NCBI GenBank assembly: GCA_001313365.1
Contig: BBFS01000001.1
Coordinates: 159,847-223,846, forward strand
Direction: 5' to 3'
DNA from: Paenarthrobacter nitroguajacolicus JCM 14115
Lineage (GTDB): Bacteria; Actinomycetota; Actinomycetes; Actinomycetales; Micrococcaceae
Length of the DNA stretch: 64,000 nt
Under the pieces are notes generated by a model that searched no databases, was not told the origin of the DNA, and was given only the letters and a program-made list of their open reading frames with translations. Positions 50,813 through 60,656 of this stretch are shown piece by piece. Both the position numbers and the translations under genes were made by a program. Each line of letters begins with the position of its first letter. Position 1 is the stretch's first letter.

Positions 50813-51759
50813 GTGAGCACGGCATCGCGCCTCCCAAAAACCGTCCAGCGATTGACCTCCAAGTTGCCAACCGAGGTCAACAAGGCCGTGCGCCGCCTGG
50901 CATTGTTGTCGCTCATTGGGCAGACCGTTCTGGTGGTAACCGGTGGTGCCGTACGACTCACAGCTTCCGGCCTGGGTTGCCCGACATGGCCGCGCTGCAC
51001 CAGCGATTCGTTGGTCAACACGCCGGAGATGGGCATTCACGGGTTCATTGAATTCGGCAACCGCCTGCTCACCTTCGCCCTCGCCGCAGTGGCCGCCATG
51101 ATGTTGGTGTACTTGTGGAACCTCCGCAAGGAACGCCGCGACCTCTTCATGCTTGCATTGGGACTCCTTGCCAGCATCCCGGCACAGGCAGTGATCGGTG
51201 GAATCACCGTACTTTCCGGCCTCAACCCCTGGGTTGTTGGCCTGCACTTCCTCGTATCCATGGCCTTGGTGGTTTTTGCCACGCTGCTGGTCAACCGGGC
51301 TTACGGGCGGACGGGCCGCTTCATGAACCGCACCCTCCCGGACCTCCCCCCGCTTGCTCGCCCCGTGATGCTTGCTGTCGCAGTTTTCTCCGCGCTCTCT
51401 GTGATGCTGGGAGTCGTAGTTACAGGAGCCGACCCCACGCCGGAGATGCAGACGCTCCCCGCAACGACCTCGACTGGGACCTCTTCTCGCACATCCACGC
51501 GGTCCCTGCGTACCTCATCACTGCCGGAACGCTCTTCGCGGTGTACCTGGTGATCCGGCACAAGATCCGCGGGCCGTTCCGATCGGCGTCGTATCTTCTG
51601 CTGGGTGTCACATTGCTGCAGGCTGTCATCGGCTTCACCCAGTACTACAACGGAATCCCTGCTCTCCTGGTTGGTGCACATATGTTCGGCGCAGCCGTGC
51701 TGATGAGCGCGGCCACCAACGCCGCCGACCTGGCGAAACACAGCCCCCCCGCCAACTAG
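50813..51759 (+). CDS. ctaA: Heme A synthase
   Basis: Oxidises heme O to heme A for cytochrome aa3. About 315 residues with eight helices. RLALLSLIGQTVLVVTGGAV, RLTASGLGCPTWPRCTSDS with the conserved Cys pair, GIHGFIEFGNRLLTFALAAV with the heme-ligand His, SHIHAVPAYLITAGTLFAVY, and ALLVGAHMFGAAVLMSAATN. Start GTG 50813. The frame is clean except for a shift near 51437 and a second near 51730. CtaB, the enzyme before it in the pathway, lies at 57098-58067. Confidence 0.95.
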
Positions 51760-51765
51760 CTCTTT

Positions 51766-52931
51766 CTATGCCCGGATGAGCTGGGCGGGGGTTGGATCGC
51801 GAAGCCACCAGGGCCGGGTACAGCGCGGACAGGGTTCCGCTGGCCAGCCCGGCTCCGATTCCCCCACAGCGCTGCATACCAAGGGATCACGGCCGCCCAA
51901 CCTTCAGTGGACGCGTATAACAGGACTGCCCCCATGCCCACTGCCGCTCCGGCAGTGCCGCCTAGCACTCCCACCACGGCACCTTCCAGCAGGAACATGC
52001 CAGCCAGTGGCCACCTCCGCATGCCCAATGCCAGTCGAAGCGCAATTTCACTGGACCGGGCCAGGACGCCGAGGTACATGGTGGTTCCCGCACTCAGGCA
52101 GGCGATGGCCAGGAGGACAATGGAGACAATGCCCACCAGCCTCCCCAGATCAGCGTTAACTCCTTGTTTGAGGTCCCGTAGGTCTGCCACGGTCTGCACC
52201 TTCACCGCGCCTGTCTCCGCGGGACTCAACGCCTTAGGCAGGGCCTCCGCGATGGCCGCTGGCATGCCCGAAGCTGTCCTTAGGACCAGGCTGGCTGCCA
52301 CTCTATTGGTCACGGGATAAGACCCGACACCCACCACCACTGACCCCCGGAAGTATCGGGTCCCTCCCCCCGGATTCTCGATGATGCCCACCACGGGAAC
52401 CGGTTCACCATACAGCCAGACGACGACGTCGGGACCCGGTCTTGCGATTCCCAGCTGGCCGGCTGCGTCCTGACCAAGGACCGCGACCGGGCCTCCGAAA
52501 GAGTGATCAAGGAGGCTGGCATCACCGTAGGAAATGGTGGCCCCCCCTTGGAGTCGGAGATAGGCGGAATCTGCCACCCGGACTGCTCCGGTGAAGACAG
52601 GCTGTTCGGGAAAAGACCCAGGACGGAAGGTGGAAGGCTGCACTATGGACGCCGATAGCTCGGCAATGACTCCGGCTTCCAGAACACTGGGTAGCTTCTT
52701 TGACCGCTCAAGATCGGCGGTCACTTTTTCCCACGAGGTGTATCCGCCCTCACGCGTAGCCCGCACTTCGTCGCTGGCGGCCGCGTCGATCCGCGCGGAC
52801 ACCTTGATGGCTGCACTCTCGCTCAGCCCCATGGCTGCTACGAGTCCTCCGCTCCCCAGCAGGAAAGCCAGCACCAGCAGAAGGGCCTTGGCTGGGCGGA
52901 CCGTCAAAGCAGAAAGCGCGTCCGCAATCAC
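51766..52931 (-). CDS. MacB/FtsX-like ABC permease of the I36 cassette
   Basis: About 388 residues. One helix near the N-terminus (KALLLVLAFLLGSGGLVAAM), a large external MacB-type domain (VTADLERSKKLPSVLEAGVI, LLDHSFGGPVAVLGQDAAGQ, GEPVPVVGIIENPGGGTRYF), then three helices (GIVSIVLLAIACLSAGTTMY, LLEGAVVGVLGGTAGAAVGM, TLSALYPALVASR). The cytoplasmic loop ARSSEIALRLALGMRRW is diagnostic of MacB-type permeases. Start GTG 52931 is the first in-frame start seen; the true one may lie up to 50 bases upstream. Breaks lie near 51867 and 51800. Last gene of the operon; convergent with ctaA. Confidence 0.87.
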
Positions 52932-52994
52932 ATCTGCAGCTTCGTGGTGGATGTGCCGGACAAGGTGATGGGGGAGCAGAACTGTTCTTTGGTG

Positions 52995-53738
52995 CTATTG
53001 GCGCGTCGATGTGGGCTGCAGCGGAGAGGGTGTCACCCACGATAAGCCATCCCGCATCGTGATGACCCGATCAGCAGCGGCAGCGATGACAGGGTCATGG
53101 GTGACCAGGACAACGGTGGTTCCTGTGGCGTGAAGCTCGCGGAGATGGTCCAGGACCATCCCGCCGTTGACGGTGTCCAGGCTGCCCGTTGGTTCATCAG
53201 CGAGCACAATTTTCGGGCTTCCTATGACGGCACGTGCAATTGCCAGCCGCTGTCGTTCGCCCCCGGAGAGCAAGGAAGCGGGTGTGGCCGCCTTATGCGC
53301 AAGGCCAAACTTGTGAAGTGCGGGCATCACCAGTCGCTTTTGGACGGACAGGGAAATCCCCCTTGCACGCAGTCCGAGGACGGCATTGCGTGCGGCAGCA
53401 TCGCGTCCCACCATGTGCGAGTCCTGGAAGACGAAACCGAAGAGACTGGCGCGCAGCTCGGCTCTCTGTCGCTCGCTGAGGCCCGACACGTCCGTACCCT
53501 GCACCGAGTACGTTCCTGCCGAAGCTGTGTCCAAAAGGCCGAGGACGTTGAGAAGCGTCGACTTTCCCGAGCCGGAGGGGGGGCCAACGATAGCCACGAA
53601 CTCGCCCTGATGGATGTCGAGGCGCAAACCGGCCAGGGCGGGCGCGCCGGAAAAGTCTCGCCGGACGTCCCGCATGCTAAGTATCGGACGGTGTGGTGGC
53701 GGATCGGTCGCTTCCGGGACATGCCAGTGTGAAGTCAT
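52995..53738 (-). CDS. MacB/LolD-like ABC ATPase of the I36 cassette
   Basis: About 247 residues. Walker A is VGPPSGSGKSTLLNVLG, where relatives have GPSGSGKST (a run adds Pro); Q-loop ASLFGFVFQDSHMVG; signature SLLSGGERQRLAIARAVIG; Walker B KIVLADEPTGSLDTVNGG; H-loop TTVVLVTHDPVIAAAADRVI. All motifs sit in one frame. The start ATG overlaps the adaptor stop (53735-53738). It is the motor for the permease downstream. Confidence 0.93.
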   Translation of the reverse strand: MTSHWHVPEATDPPPHRPILSMRDVRRDFSGAPALAGLRLDIHQGEFVAIVGPPSGSGKSTLLNVLGLLDTASAGTYSVQGTDVSGLSERQRAELRASLFGFVFQDSHMVGRDAAARNAVLGLRARGISLSVQKRLVMPALHKFGLAHKAATPASLLSGGERQRLAIARAVIGSPKIVLADEPTGSLDTVNGGMVLDHLRELHATGTTVVLVTHDPVIAAAADRVITMRDGLSWVTPSPLQPTSTRQ

Positions 53739-54917
53739 TGCAACTTGACCTCGTCGCCTGGAGCCAACCCGTCCATGTCGGCAATGGCCGCCCACCCGTC
53801 CGCCTGTGCCATGACCTTTACGTTCACCCGCCGCGGCTCACCGTTCTTTTCCAGCAGCACGTAAGGGACACCTTCCTCCTGGCGAACCGCGATCAGGGGG
53901 GTACGGCCAAGGACTCCGCGGCGGCGCTGCCAGCAGTTACAGTCACGGACTGGTCCGCGGCGAATCCTTCCGTGCCAGGTGGCACGGCAAACGTGATGTC
54001 CTTTCCGGGGGGGATTTCGTTCTTGCTTTGGTCACCCTCCAAAAAGTGGCTGACAAGCACTACCTTGGTTTCGAGGACTGCGGAGCCGGCGCGAACAGTA
54101 ACGGCCCCCCCACCCACGGGAAAACTCTCGGACTGGACAACGTCCGCCCGGGCAACAATGGAATCGTCAGCAATCTTTACCTGGCAACGATGCCATCCTC
54201 ACCGAGAACCGATCCGTTGCCGGCCATGGCAGCGATTGTCCCTGTATCTCCAGGCACTTGAACGAATTCCTTCCATCGGAAAACCACGCCGTCAGAAGAC
54301 TCCTTGATAGAAAGGGGGGGCTGAGGGTCCGCGTCCCCGGGTTTGATCGCTTTCGACGAAGGTGCCGCGGTTGGCGTTTTGTAACCGGCGGCTTTATACC
54401 AGTCGATCAAGGCATGTCGCGTGCTCATGTCGAACGTATCCGTTGAGGAAACGGTGTAGCCAAAACTGGCCAGAGCGGTGTGCAATGCTGTGACGTCCGG
54501 GCCCGAATCACCCAGCTCGATGTCGCGGTATAACGGCACACTGCTGGGCAGCAGGAGTAACGGCCTCCCTGACACAGCGGCCACCAACTGGCCGGGAGTC
54601 ACCACATTTCCGATCGCCTTTGGAGTCGCCGTTAAGACCAACCTGTCAACATCTTCGGAGGGGCTCGCTTTGATCGCGAATTGCGTACCCGCCACAACCT
54701 TCCCTGAGAGCACCACCTGTTTGATGACGGCGCGACGCTCTACGGTCGCCGAGACGGGGGGGATCACCGTGGGGGTTGCCGCCGATGGTTCTGTGCCGGC
54801 AACGCTGCTCGCGCCCGTCCAGTACGCAGCGCCAAGGCCCGCAAGGACTACCACCAGTACTGCTGGAATGAGCCACCATCGCGGAACGCGCCTCATGGCG
54901 CTGCCCGGCGGGGTCAC
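53735..54917 (-). CDS. Membrane-fusion adaptor with peptidoglycan-binding domain
   Basis: About 390 residues. One N-terminal helix (WWLIPAVLVVVLAGLGAAYW); then an HlyD/MacA-type lipoyl and barrel region (VLSGKVVAGTQFAIKASPSE, VVTPGQLVAAVSGRPLLLLP); a peptidoglycan-binding domain 1 (ELGDSGPDVTALHTALASFG, DMSTRHALIDWYKAAGY); and a beta-barrel end (ITFAVPPGTEGFAADQSVTV, RRVNVKVMAQADGWAAI). It would span from the membrane into the cell wall and couple the ABC pump to it. Start GTG 54917 or ATG 54896. Breaks lie near 54185, 54130 and 53895. Confidence 0.87.
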
Positions 54918-54918
54918 C

Positions 54919-55835
54919 TCAGAGTTTTGCATCAGCCACACCATGGTCCCGAAGTATTTGCTTGGCTCGTTCCACGGCGTCCGCCTTCTCTTCTGCCAAG
55001 CGTTGAGCTCAGCCTGATGGTCCTTCATCTGCGCCGCCTGGTACTCAGCGAGAATGTCATAAGGTTTCCTTGCACCGCCGCTCGAGTCCTTGCAGTCAAC
55101 CTCCAGGAGGGCAACACGTATCTCTTCTTCCTTGGTTCCGCTCGATTGAAGGCTCCACGAACCCTGTTCAGTCAGTGCCAGACCATTTTCGGCCAGGCAA
55201 TTCTCCCAATCCTGCCGGAAGGTCAAATACTCGGGGGGGTCGCGCTCCGTAAGCGCCACTGCGTTCCGCGTGATCTGGTTCTGGACTGAAGTGTCACCGA
55301 CCAAACCCTCTAATAGTTCGGGCAGCCCGGCCCTTCCCACGGAGTTAGTGCACTTAGTTTCTGCCGCCTGGTGCTCCGCGCTGAGAACGGGGCGCTCGGG
55401 TTGCTCGTCCAACACACCAGCAATTATGCGGATCTCCGGCAGGGCACCGTTCTTCGCTGCCAACTTCCGGGACCATTGTCCATATCTGCCGTCCTGCAGG
55501 GCCTTGCCCCCCCGCCTCCCCCAAGGAGCCACCGTGAAGCCCGCTTCTTCAACGCAGTCAAAAATGAGGGAGGCCACGGCAGAATTGACAATGACGTTCT
55601 CCCGATCCGAGTACCAGTACGCGCTCATGGGGAGCACAAGCTCGCCAGTGATTTCATTGAGGGAGGCCCTTGCCCCCCCAGCTCCGGCAGAACGATCAAC
55701 GGAGGGCAGGCTTACTGCCGGAGTCTCAGTGGGCGATGGTGCCGACGGTGCAGAGCAGGCGGTGTTGGATATCAACACCGCCATCAACAATATCGCCAAC
55801 GCTGTTATGGACACCTTCTTGATGGTGGGCTCCAA
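54919..55835 (-). CDS. Secreted lipoprotein of the I36 cassette
   Basis: About 305 residues. From TTG 55835 the signal peptide reads EPTIKKVSITALAILLMAVL then ISNTAC, a lipobox ending in the lipidated Cys. The mature part is Ser/Pro rich, then a folded domain with pairs of cysteines (IFDCVEEAGF, ETKCTNSVGR, WENCLAENGL, VDCKDSSGG). No known enzymatic motif. The stop is read as TGA 54919-54921 after a lost G near 54982 (tail LRDHGVADAKL); without the repair the frame would run on into the adaptor gene and look like a fusion. GTG 55856 is an alternative start. Confidence 0.75.
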
Positions 55836-55839
55836 GGGA

Positions 55840-56228
55840 TTAACCCCCCCAGACACTCGTAATTTCGTCGTCCCAGTTCCGGGTGGGAGTCATATAGAGA
55901 CCGCGTAGATCATTCGAAGCGTTTCCAGCACGAAAGACAACACTGTCGCCTCTGAAGTTTTGGTCAACATAGAAATAGACATATGGCGAGTTGGGATCAG
56001 TGGGCGGCCCCACGTTGAGGGAGCTCGCCTTGTCGTTTGCATCCACTCCCACGTTGTACGTGACCCAGCCAAATGATCGCGTCGTTCCGGTGAACCAGTA
56101 ATCGTCATAGAGGCATACTCGTGCGGTGGAGCATGCCGGGGGCGGCCTGGGCTGCAGACACCCCCCCGGTCAATACAGAGGCTGAAACAACTGCAAGCAC
56201 CCCCGGCTGTGCGCAGGATGTTTTTCAT
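55840..56228 (-). CDS. Secreted I36/beta-gamma-crystallin-like small protein
   Basis: About 128 residues. Joining frames gives a signal peptide (MKNILRTAGVLAVVSASVLT then GVSAAQA) and a mature domain ACSTARVCLYDDYWFTG, NDKASSLNVG, VYFYVDQNFRGDSVVFRAGN, ASNDLRG and WDDEITSVWG. Two crystallin-type Greek-key repeats with aromatic anchors (CLYDDYWF, VYFYVDQNF) match the peptidase inhibitor family I36. It is the first gene of an operon with a lipoprotein, adaptor, ATPase and permease; the next gene starts five bases after its stop. It could be the exported cargo, an inhibitor or a cell-wall toxin. Breaks lie near 56195, 56160, 56135 and 56060. Confidence 0.75.
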
Positions 56229-56255
56229 GAGAATCCCCCAATGCTCGTGTGAAGT

Positions 56256-56271
56256 GGAACAACTCTGTTCC
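56256..56271. promoter_or_regulatory. Palindrome upstream of the I36 gene
   Basis: GGAACA-ACTC-TGTTCC, a perfect six-base-arm palindrome 27 bases upstream of the I36 start. It resembles a LexA box but the GAAC-GTTC spacing is six, not four, so I do not call it an SOS box. A dedicated repressor site is possible. Confidence 0.35.
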
Positions 56272-56298
56272 ATCTCGAACGGTAAGTAGCCTTGAGCA

Positions 56299-56397
56299 CC
56301 ACCTAGGCTGCTTTTCGAGGATCTAGGTGGCGTTCAGGCAAAAGATAAGTGTTCAGGGGGGGGTCCAAACTAGGTGCTGCAATGCGGCTTCTAGGTG
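56299..56397. repeat. Four copies of CTAGGTG between the I36 operon and a TOPRIM gene
   Basis: CTAGGTG occurs at 56323, 56370 and 56391 in direct orientation and inverted (CACCTAG) at 56300. The first pair forms CCACCTAG-N16-CTAGGTGG. Four copies of a 7-mer in 100 bases of a divergent promoter region suggest a cooperative regulator site. Confidence 0.5.
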
Positions 56398-56457
56398 TTG
56401 ATCTCTTGGTTTGCGCTGGTTAAAGGAGTTGCCACCCTTGTCGGCCATACTGGTCAT

Positions 56458-57013
56458 GTGCTGGAGACGACTGTGTTGGTGGAGGGCGAGAGCGACCGGC
56501 TGGCAGTGGAAATGCTGGCTAAAAGGCTTGGCCACGACCTAAGGATGGAACGCGTTTCGGTTGTGCCCATGAATGGCGCCACGAGCATCGTGCGCTTCCT
56601 CGACCGCTATGGCCCGCATGGGGCGGGCCACCGATTGTTGGGTCTCTGCGATTTCGGCGAGGCCGCGGGCATCGGCCGTGCCCTCATGCGGGCTGGCATG
56701 GGGGGGGCAGGCCCGCTGGAAGACCATGGCTTCCAGGTCTGTAACGCCGATTTGGAGGACGAACTCATCCGGTGCCTTGGCGTGGATGCCGTGCTCGACG
56801 TCATCGCGGACCAAGGGGGGGAGCTCGCATCCTTTGAGCTCCTGCAACGCCAGCCCTCGTTGCGGGACCGGTCTGTGGAGGGGCAGTTACGGCGGTTCTT
56901 CGGGGGGGCGCAGCGGGAATAAGATCCGATACGCGCCTCTGCTTGTCAACGCGCTACCGGAAGGACAGGCGCCTCCTCCGCTGGCTCGACTGGTTGCATC
57001 TTTCGAGTCGTGA
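56458..57013 (+). CDS. Stand-alone TOPRIM (OLD-like) protein
   Basis: About 185 residues. VLVEGESDRLAVEMLAKRLG carries the TOPRIM Glu, and HRLLGLCDFGEAAGIGRALM an Asp where the DxD motif would stand; VCNADLEDELIRCLGVDAVL and SFELLQRQPSLRDRSVEGQL follow. This matches the TOPRIM part of OLD-family nucleases, without the ATPase. Proteins like it are annotated as TOPRIM nucleotidyl transferase/hydrolase; the role is unknown. Start GTG 56458 is tentative, with no ribosome site. The end GQAPPPLARLVASFES at TGA 57013 needs a repair near 56915. Confidence 0.7.
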
Positions 57014-57014
57014 T

Positions 57015-57078
57015 GTGAGCGGGCCTTGGCCTCAAGCCAGTGGGACGTGAGCGGGCCTTGGCCTCAAGCCAGTGGGAC
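57015..57078. repeat. Two tandem copies of a 32-bp unit after the TOPRIM gene
   Basis: The unit from 57015 to 57046 is repeated exactly at 57047-57078, and its first five bases (GTGAG) begin a third time. It contains GGGCCTTGGCC and lies between convergent genes. Probably a recent slippage or a tandem terminator-like sequence. Confidence 0.85.
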
Positions 57079-57097
57079 GTGAGAGAGCGTTGGTGGG

Positions 57098-58067
57098 CTA
57101 GCCGCCTACGATAGCTGAGCCAATGAAGGGGTCAACGGCCAGCGCGATGAAGAGCAACGTCAGGTAGCTGATGGAGCCATGGAACACCTTCATGGCACCC
57201 TTGTTGGAAACGTCGCCACCCTGCGCACGCTTGTACAATGCGTGGCTCTCGTAGAGGAACCAGGCTCCGGCAGCAACAGCCACGATCGTGTAGACCCACC
57301 CGGCCCCGCCCACCGGATCATCAGCAGCGAGCAGGCAACCATGGCCCACGCGTAAAGAACTACCTGTACGGAGACCACCTTCGCGCCGGCAATGGCGCCG
57401 AGCATGGGAACCTTGGCGTTGCGGTAGTCCTCGCCGTAACGCATGGACAGCGGCCAGTAGTGAGGAGGCGTCCAGAGGAAAATCACCATGAAGAGCACGA
57501 TGGCGGGCCATTCGACAGTGTTGGTGACGGCCGCCCAGGCGATGAGCACCGGGAAGCAACCGGCAGCGCCGCCCCCCCAGACGATGTTCTGGGCAGTGCG
57601 GCGTTTGAGGATCATGGTGTAGATCACCACGTAGAAGACGATTGCACCGAGCCCAACCAAGCAGACAGCGGGTTGGCGCCAAACCACAGGATTGCGATGG
57701 AGGCGGCACCAAGGATCCAGGCGAAGATCAGAGCTTCGCGGGGGGGAGTCACTTCACCGGTGACCAGCGGACGTTTCTCCGTGCGGTGCATCAATTTGTC
57801 GATGTCGCGGTCGATGTAGCAGTTGAAGACGCCGGCGCTGCCCGCAGCGAACGCGCCACCAACGAGGGTGGCAAGGATCAGGCCGATGGACGGGAAGCCG
57901 CGCTGCGCAAAGATCATGGTGGGCAGCGTGCTGACCAGGAGCAACTCAATGACACGGGGCTTCGTCAGAGCCAGATACGCCTTGAACTTACGGGACATTC
58001 CGATGCTTCCCCCCCGGGCCGGGGACGCGTTAAGGGGCGTATCAGTTGTGCTCACGGCGGCAGTCAC
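57098..58067 (-). CDS. ctaB: Protoheme IX farnesyltransferase (heme O synthase)
   Basis: Adds a farnesyl tail to heme b to give heme O, the substrate for CtaA. About 318 residues. [20 protein letters not shown]; the first Asp-rich motif [60 protein letters not shown]; and [13 protein letters not shown] at the end. Start GTG 58067. Breaks lie near 57660 and 57310; a C7 at 57574 makes GGGAAG from GGAAG. It is divergent from tkt, a common actinobacterial arrangement. Confidence 0.95.
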
Positions 58068-58485
58068 TCTGTTCTATGCTCTGGGGTTCTCGCAGCGGCT
58101 GCCGTCCCTCAAACCGGGCGCATGAACGCTGCTGGCCTCCAAATATCATACCGTGGCGGAAAGCGGCCCGATGTCCGCAAAATACGCCAATGTTTCCGAA
58201 TCTTCACTCCTCCGCCGGGCCATAGTGATTCATATAAGGGAAATTCTGTCCAGTTAGTGGGATTCCCTGAGTTCCATGACACGTTTAGGGCTAAGCTGTT
58301 GAGCAGATCAGCACACGTTGACGATCCGGGAAACCGTATTCTTGGATATCCGTGCGTCTGGATGAGAGATCAACGTTTCAATGGTGAACGGCTGGTAGAC
58401 ACATTGCAGCGGGCGCCATCCTGTGCTTCCTGCGTGCCGTGTCCATACGCCTGCCGTCAGCACAGAGAGGGGGGGCTCGGTTTTC
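58068..58485. other. Divergent promoter region between ctaB and tkt
   Basis: 418 bases with no frame I can support as a gene; the protein frames crossing it are shadows. It contains a few AT-rich patches (for instance CATATAAGGG near 58232) that could be promoter elements. No clear operator or riboswitch is seen. Confidence 0.6.
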
Positions 58486-60623
58486 GTGCCACATTTGGAA
58501 GAGCAAGAACTGTCATGGACCGATCTGGACAAGAAGGCTGTTGACACCGTTCGCGTGTTGGCCGCCGACGCCGTGGAGAAGGTCGGCAATGGCCACCCTG
58601 GTACGGCGATGAGCTTGGCTCCGGCAGCGTACCTGCTGTTCCAGAAGCTGATGCGTCATGACCCGAAGAACCCGGACTGGCTCGGCCGCGACCGGTTTGT
58701 CCTGTCCCCCGGCCACACTTCGCTGACCCTTTACATCCAGTTGTTCCTCTCCGGTTACGGCCTGGAACTGAAGGACCTCGAGGCACTGCGTACCTGGGGG
58801 GGTTCACTGACCCCCGGGCCACCCGGAGTACAAGCACACCGCCGGTGTGGAAATCACCACCGGCCCGCTGGGCCAGGGCCTGGCCTCGGCTGTTGGTTTC
58901 GCTTACTCCCAGCGTCGCCAACGTGGCCTGTTCGACGCCGATGCTCCCGCCGGCGAATCGCCGTTCGACCACACCATTTGGGTTATCGCTTCCGACGGTG
59001 ACCTCCAGGAGGGCGTAACGTCCGAGGCTTCCTCGCTCGCCGGCCACCAGGAACTGGGCAACCTCGTAGTGATCTACGACGAGAACCACATCTCCATCGA
59101 AGATGACACCGACATCGCCTTCGCCGAAGACGTCCTCAAGCGCTACGAGCCTACGGCTGGCACACCCAGCGCGTTGACTGGACCAAGACCGGCGACTACG
59201 TCGAAGACGTCCAGGAACTCTACGGTGCACTGCTCGCTGCCAAGGCTGAGACGAACAAGCCGTCCATCATCTCGCTGCGCACCATCATCGGGTACCCGGC
59301 ACCGAAGAAGCAGAACACCGGCAAGATCCACGCTCCGCCCTGGGCGCCGAGGAAGTCGCAGCACTGAAGACCGTACTCGGCTTCGATCCGGCCAAGTCCT
59401 TTGACGTTGACGAAGAAGTTCTGGCACACGCCCGCAAGGTCCTGGACCGCGGCGCTGAGTCCCGCGCTGCCTGGCAGAGCTCGTTCGAGGCATGGCAGTC
59501 CGCCAACCCGGACGCTGCTGCCCTGCTGGAACGCGTTGAAGCCAAGAAGCTCCCCCCCGTTGGCATCGACTCTGCCTCCCCGTGTTCGAAGCAGGCAAGG
59601 ATGTTTCCACCCGTGCAGCCTCGGGCAAGGTCCTGAACGCCATCGGACCGGTACTTCCGGAGCTGTGGGGGGGCGGCTCGGCCGACCTCGCGGAGTCCAA
59701 CAACACCACCATTGAAGGCTCGCCGTCGTTCATCCCGACGTCCCGCTCAACGGACGCCTGGAAGGGCAACCCGTACGGACGTGTGCTGCACTTCGGTATC
59801 CGTGAGCACGCTGCCGCGTCGATCGTGAACGGTATTTCCCTGCACGGCCGCACCCGCGCATTCTCCGGCACGTTCCTGATCTTCAGCGACTACCAGCGCC
59901 CGGCCATCCGCCTCGGCGCGCTGATGGGTGTTCCGTCCCTGTACGTATGGACACACGACTCCATCGGCCTGGGCGAAGACGGCCCCCCCACCCACCAGCC
60001 GGTGGAACAGCTCGCCTCCCTGCGTGCCATCCCGGGCCTGGATGTTGTCCGTCCCGGCGACGCGAACGAGGTCTCCGCGGCATGGAAGGTCATGCTGGAG
60101 AACCACGAGAACCCGGCGGGCATTGTCCTGACCCGACAGAACATCCCCCCCACCTACGCCGCGGCGAAGGTGAAGCAAGCGGCGACACGTTCGGTTCCAC
60201 GCTGGTGTGGCCAAGGGCGGTTACGTCCTGGCTGAGGCCTCCAAGAACGGCGAAACCGTTGACGCGCAGGTCATCCTGATCGGCACCGGCTCCGAAGTCC
60301 AGCTCGCAGTCCAGGCCCGCGAAGCCCTCCAGGCTGAAGGCATCGCAGCGCGTGTCGTGTCCATGCCGTGCGTTGAATGGTTCAACAAGCAGGACGAGGC
60401 TTACCGCGAGTCCGTACTCCCGGCCTCCGTGAAGGCCCGTGTTTCGGTTGAAGCCGGTCTCGCGCTGGGTTGGCGCGAATTCGTCGGCGACGCCGGCCGT
60501 TCCATCTCACTGGAGCACTTCGGCGCCTCGGCTGACTACAAGCGGCTGTTCAACGAATTCGGCATCACTGCCGAAGCTGTTGCCGCCGCAGCAAAAGACT
60601 CCCTCGCAGACTCCAACGCATAA
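58486..60623 (+). CDS. tkt: Transketolase
   Basis: Thiamine-diphosphate enzyme of the pentose phosphate pathway; about 710 residues. KVGNGHPGTAMSLAPAAYLL, LSPGHTSLTLYIQLFL, GPLGQGLASAVGFAYSQRRQ, ASDGDLQEGVTSEASSLAGH (metal and ThDP site), ISLRTIIGYPAP, GIREHAAASIVNGISLHG with the active Glu in GIREHA, HDSIGLGEDG, and GTGSEVQLAVQAREALQ. Start GTG 58486. Four in-frame seven-base runs add a residue each (58796, 59552, 59667, 59984; also 60145). One-base shifts near 58815, 59155, 59335, 59575, 60165 and 60205 break it into seven pieces. Confidence 0.97.
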
Positions 60624-60656
60624 CAGTCTGCTTCCCTCTCACAAGGAGAAAAACAC

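Noticed and set aside
54177..55856. A 559-residue fusion of a lipoprotein with a membrane adaptor
   Set aside because: One missing G near 54982 joins two genes; restoring it gives a stop for the lipoprotein right before a start for the adaptor.
56256..56271. LexA/SOS box upstream of the I36 gene
   Set aside because: GAAC and GTTC are separated by six bases, not the four needed by the actinobacterial SOS box.
57015..57078. CRISPR array
   Set aside because: The two 32-bp units are directly adjacent with no spacer, and there are no cas genes.
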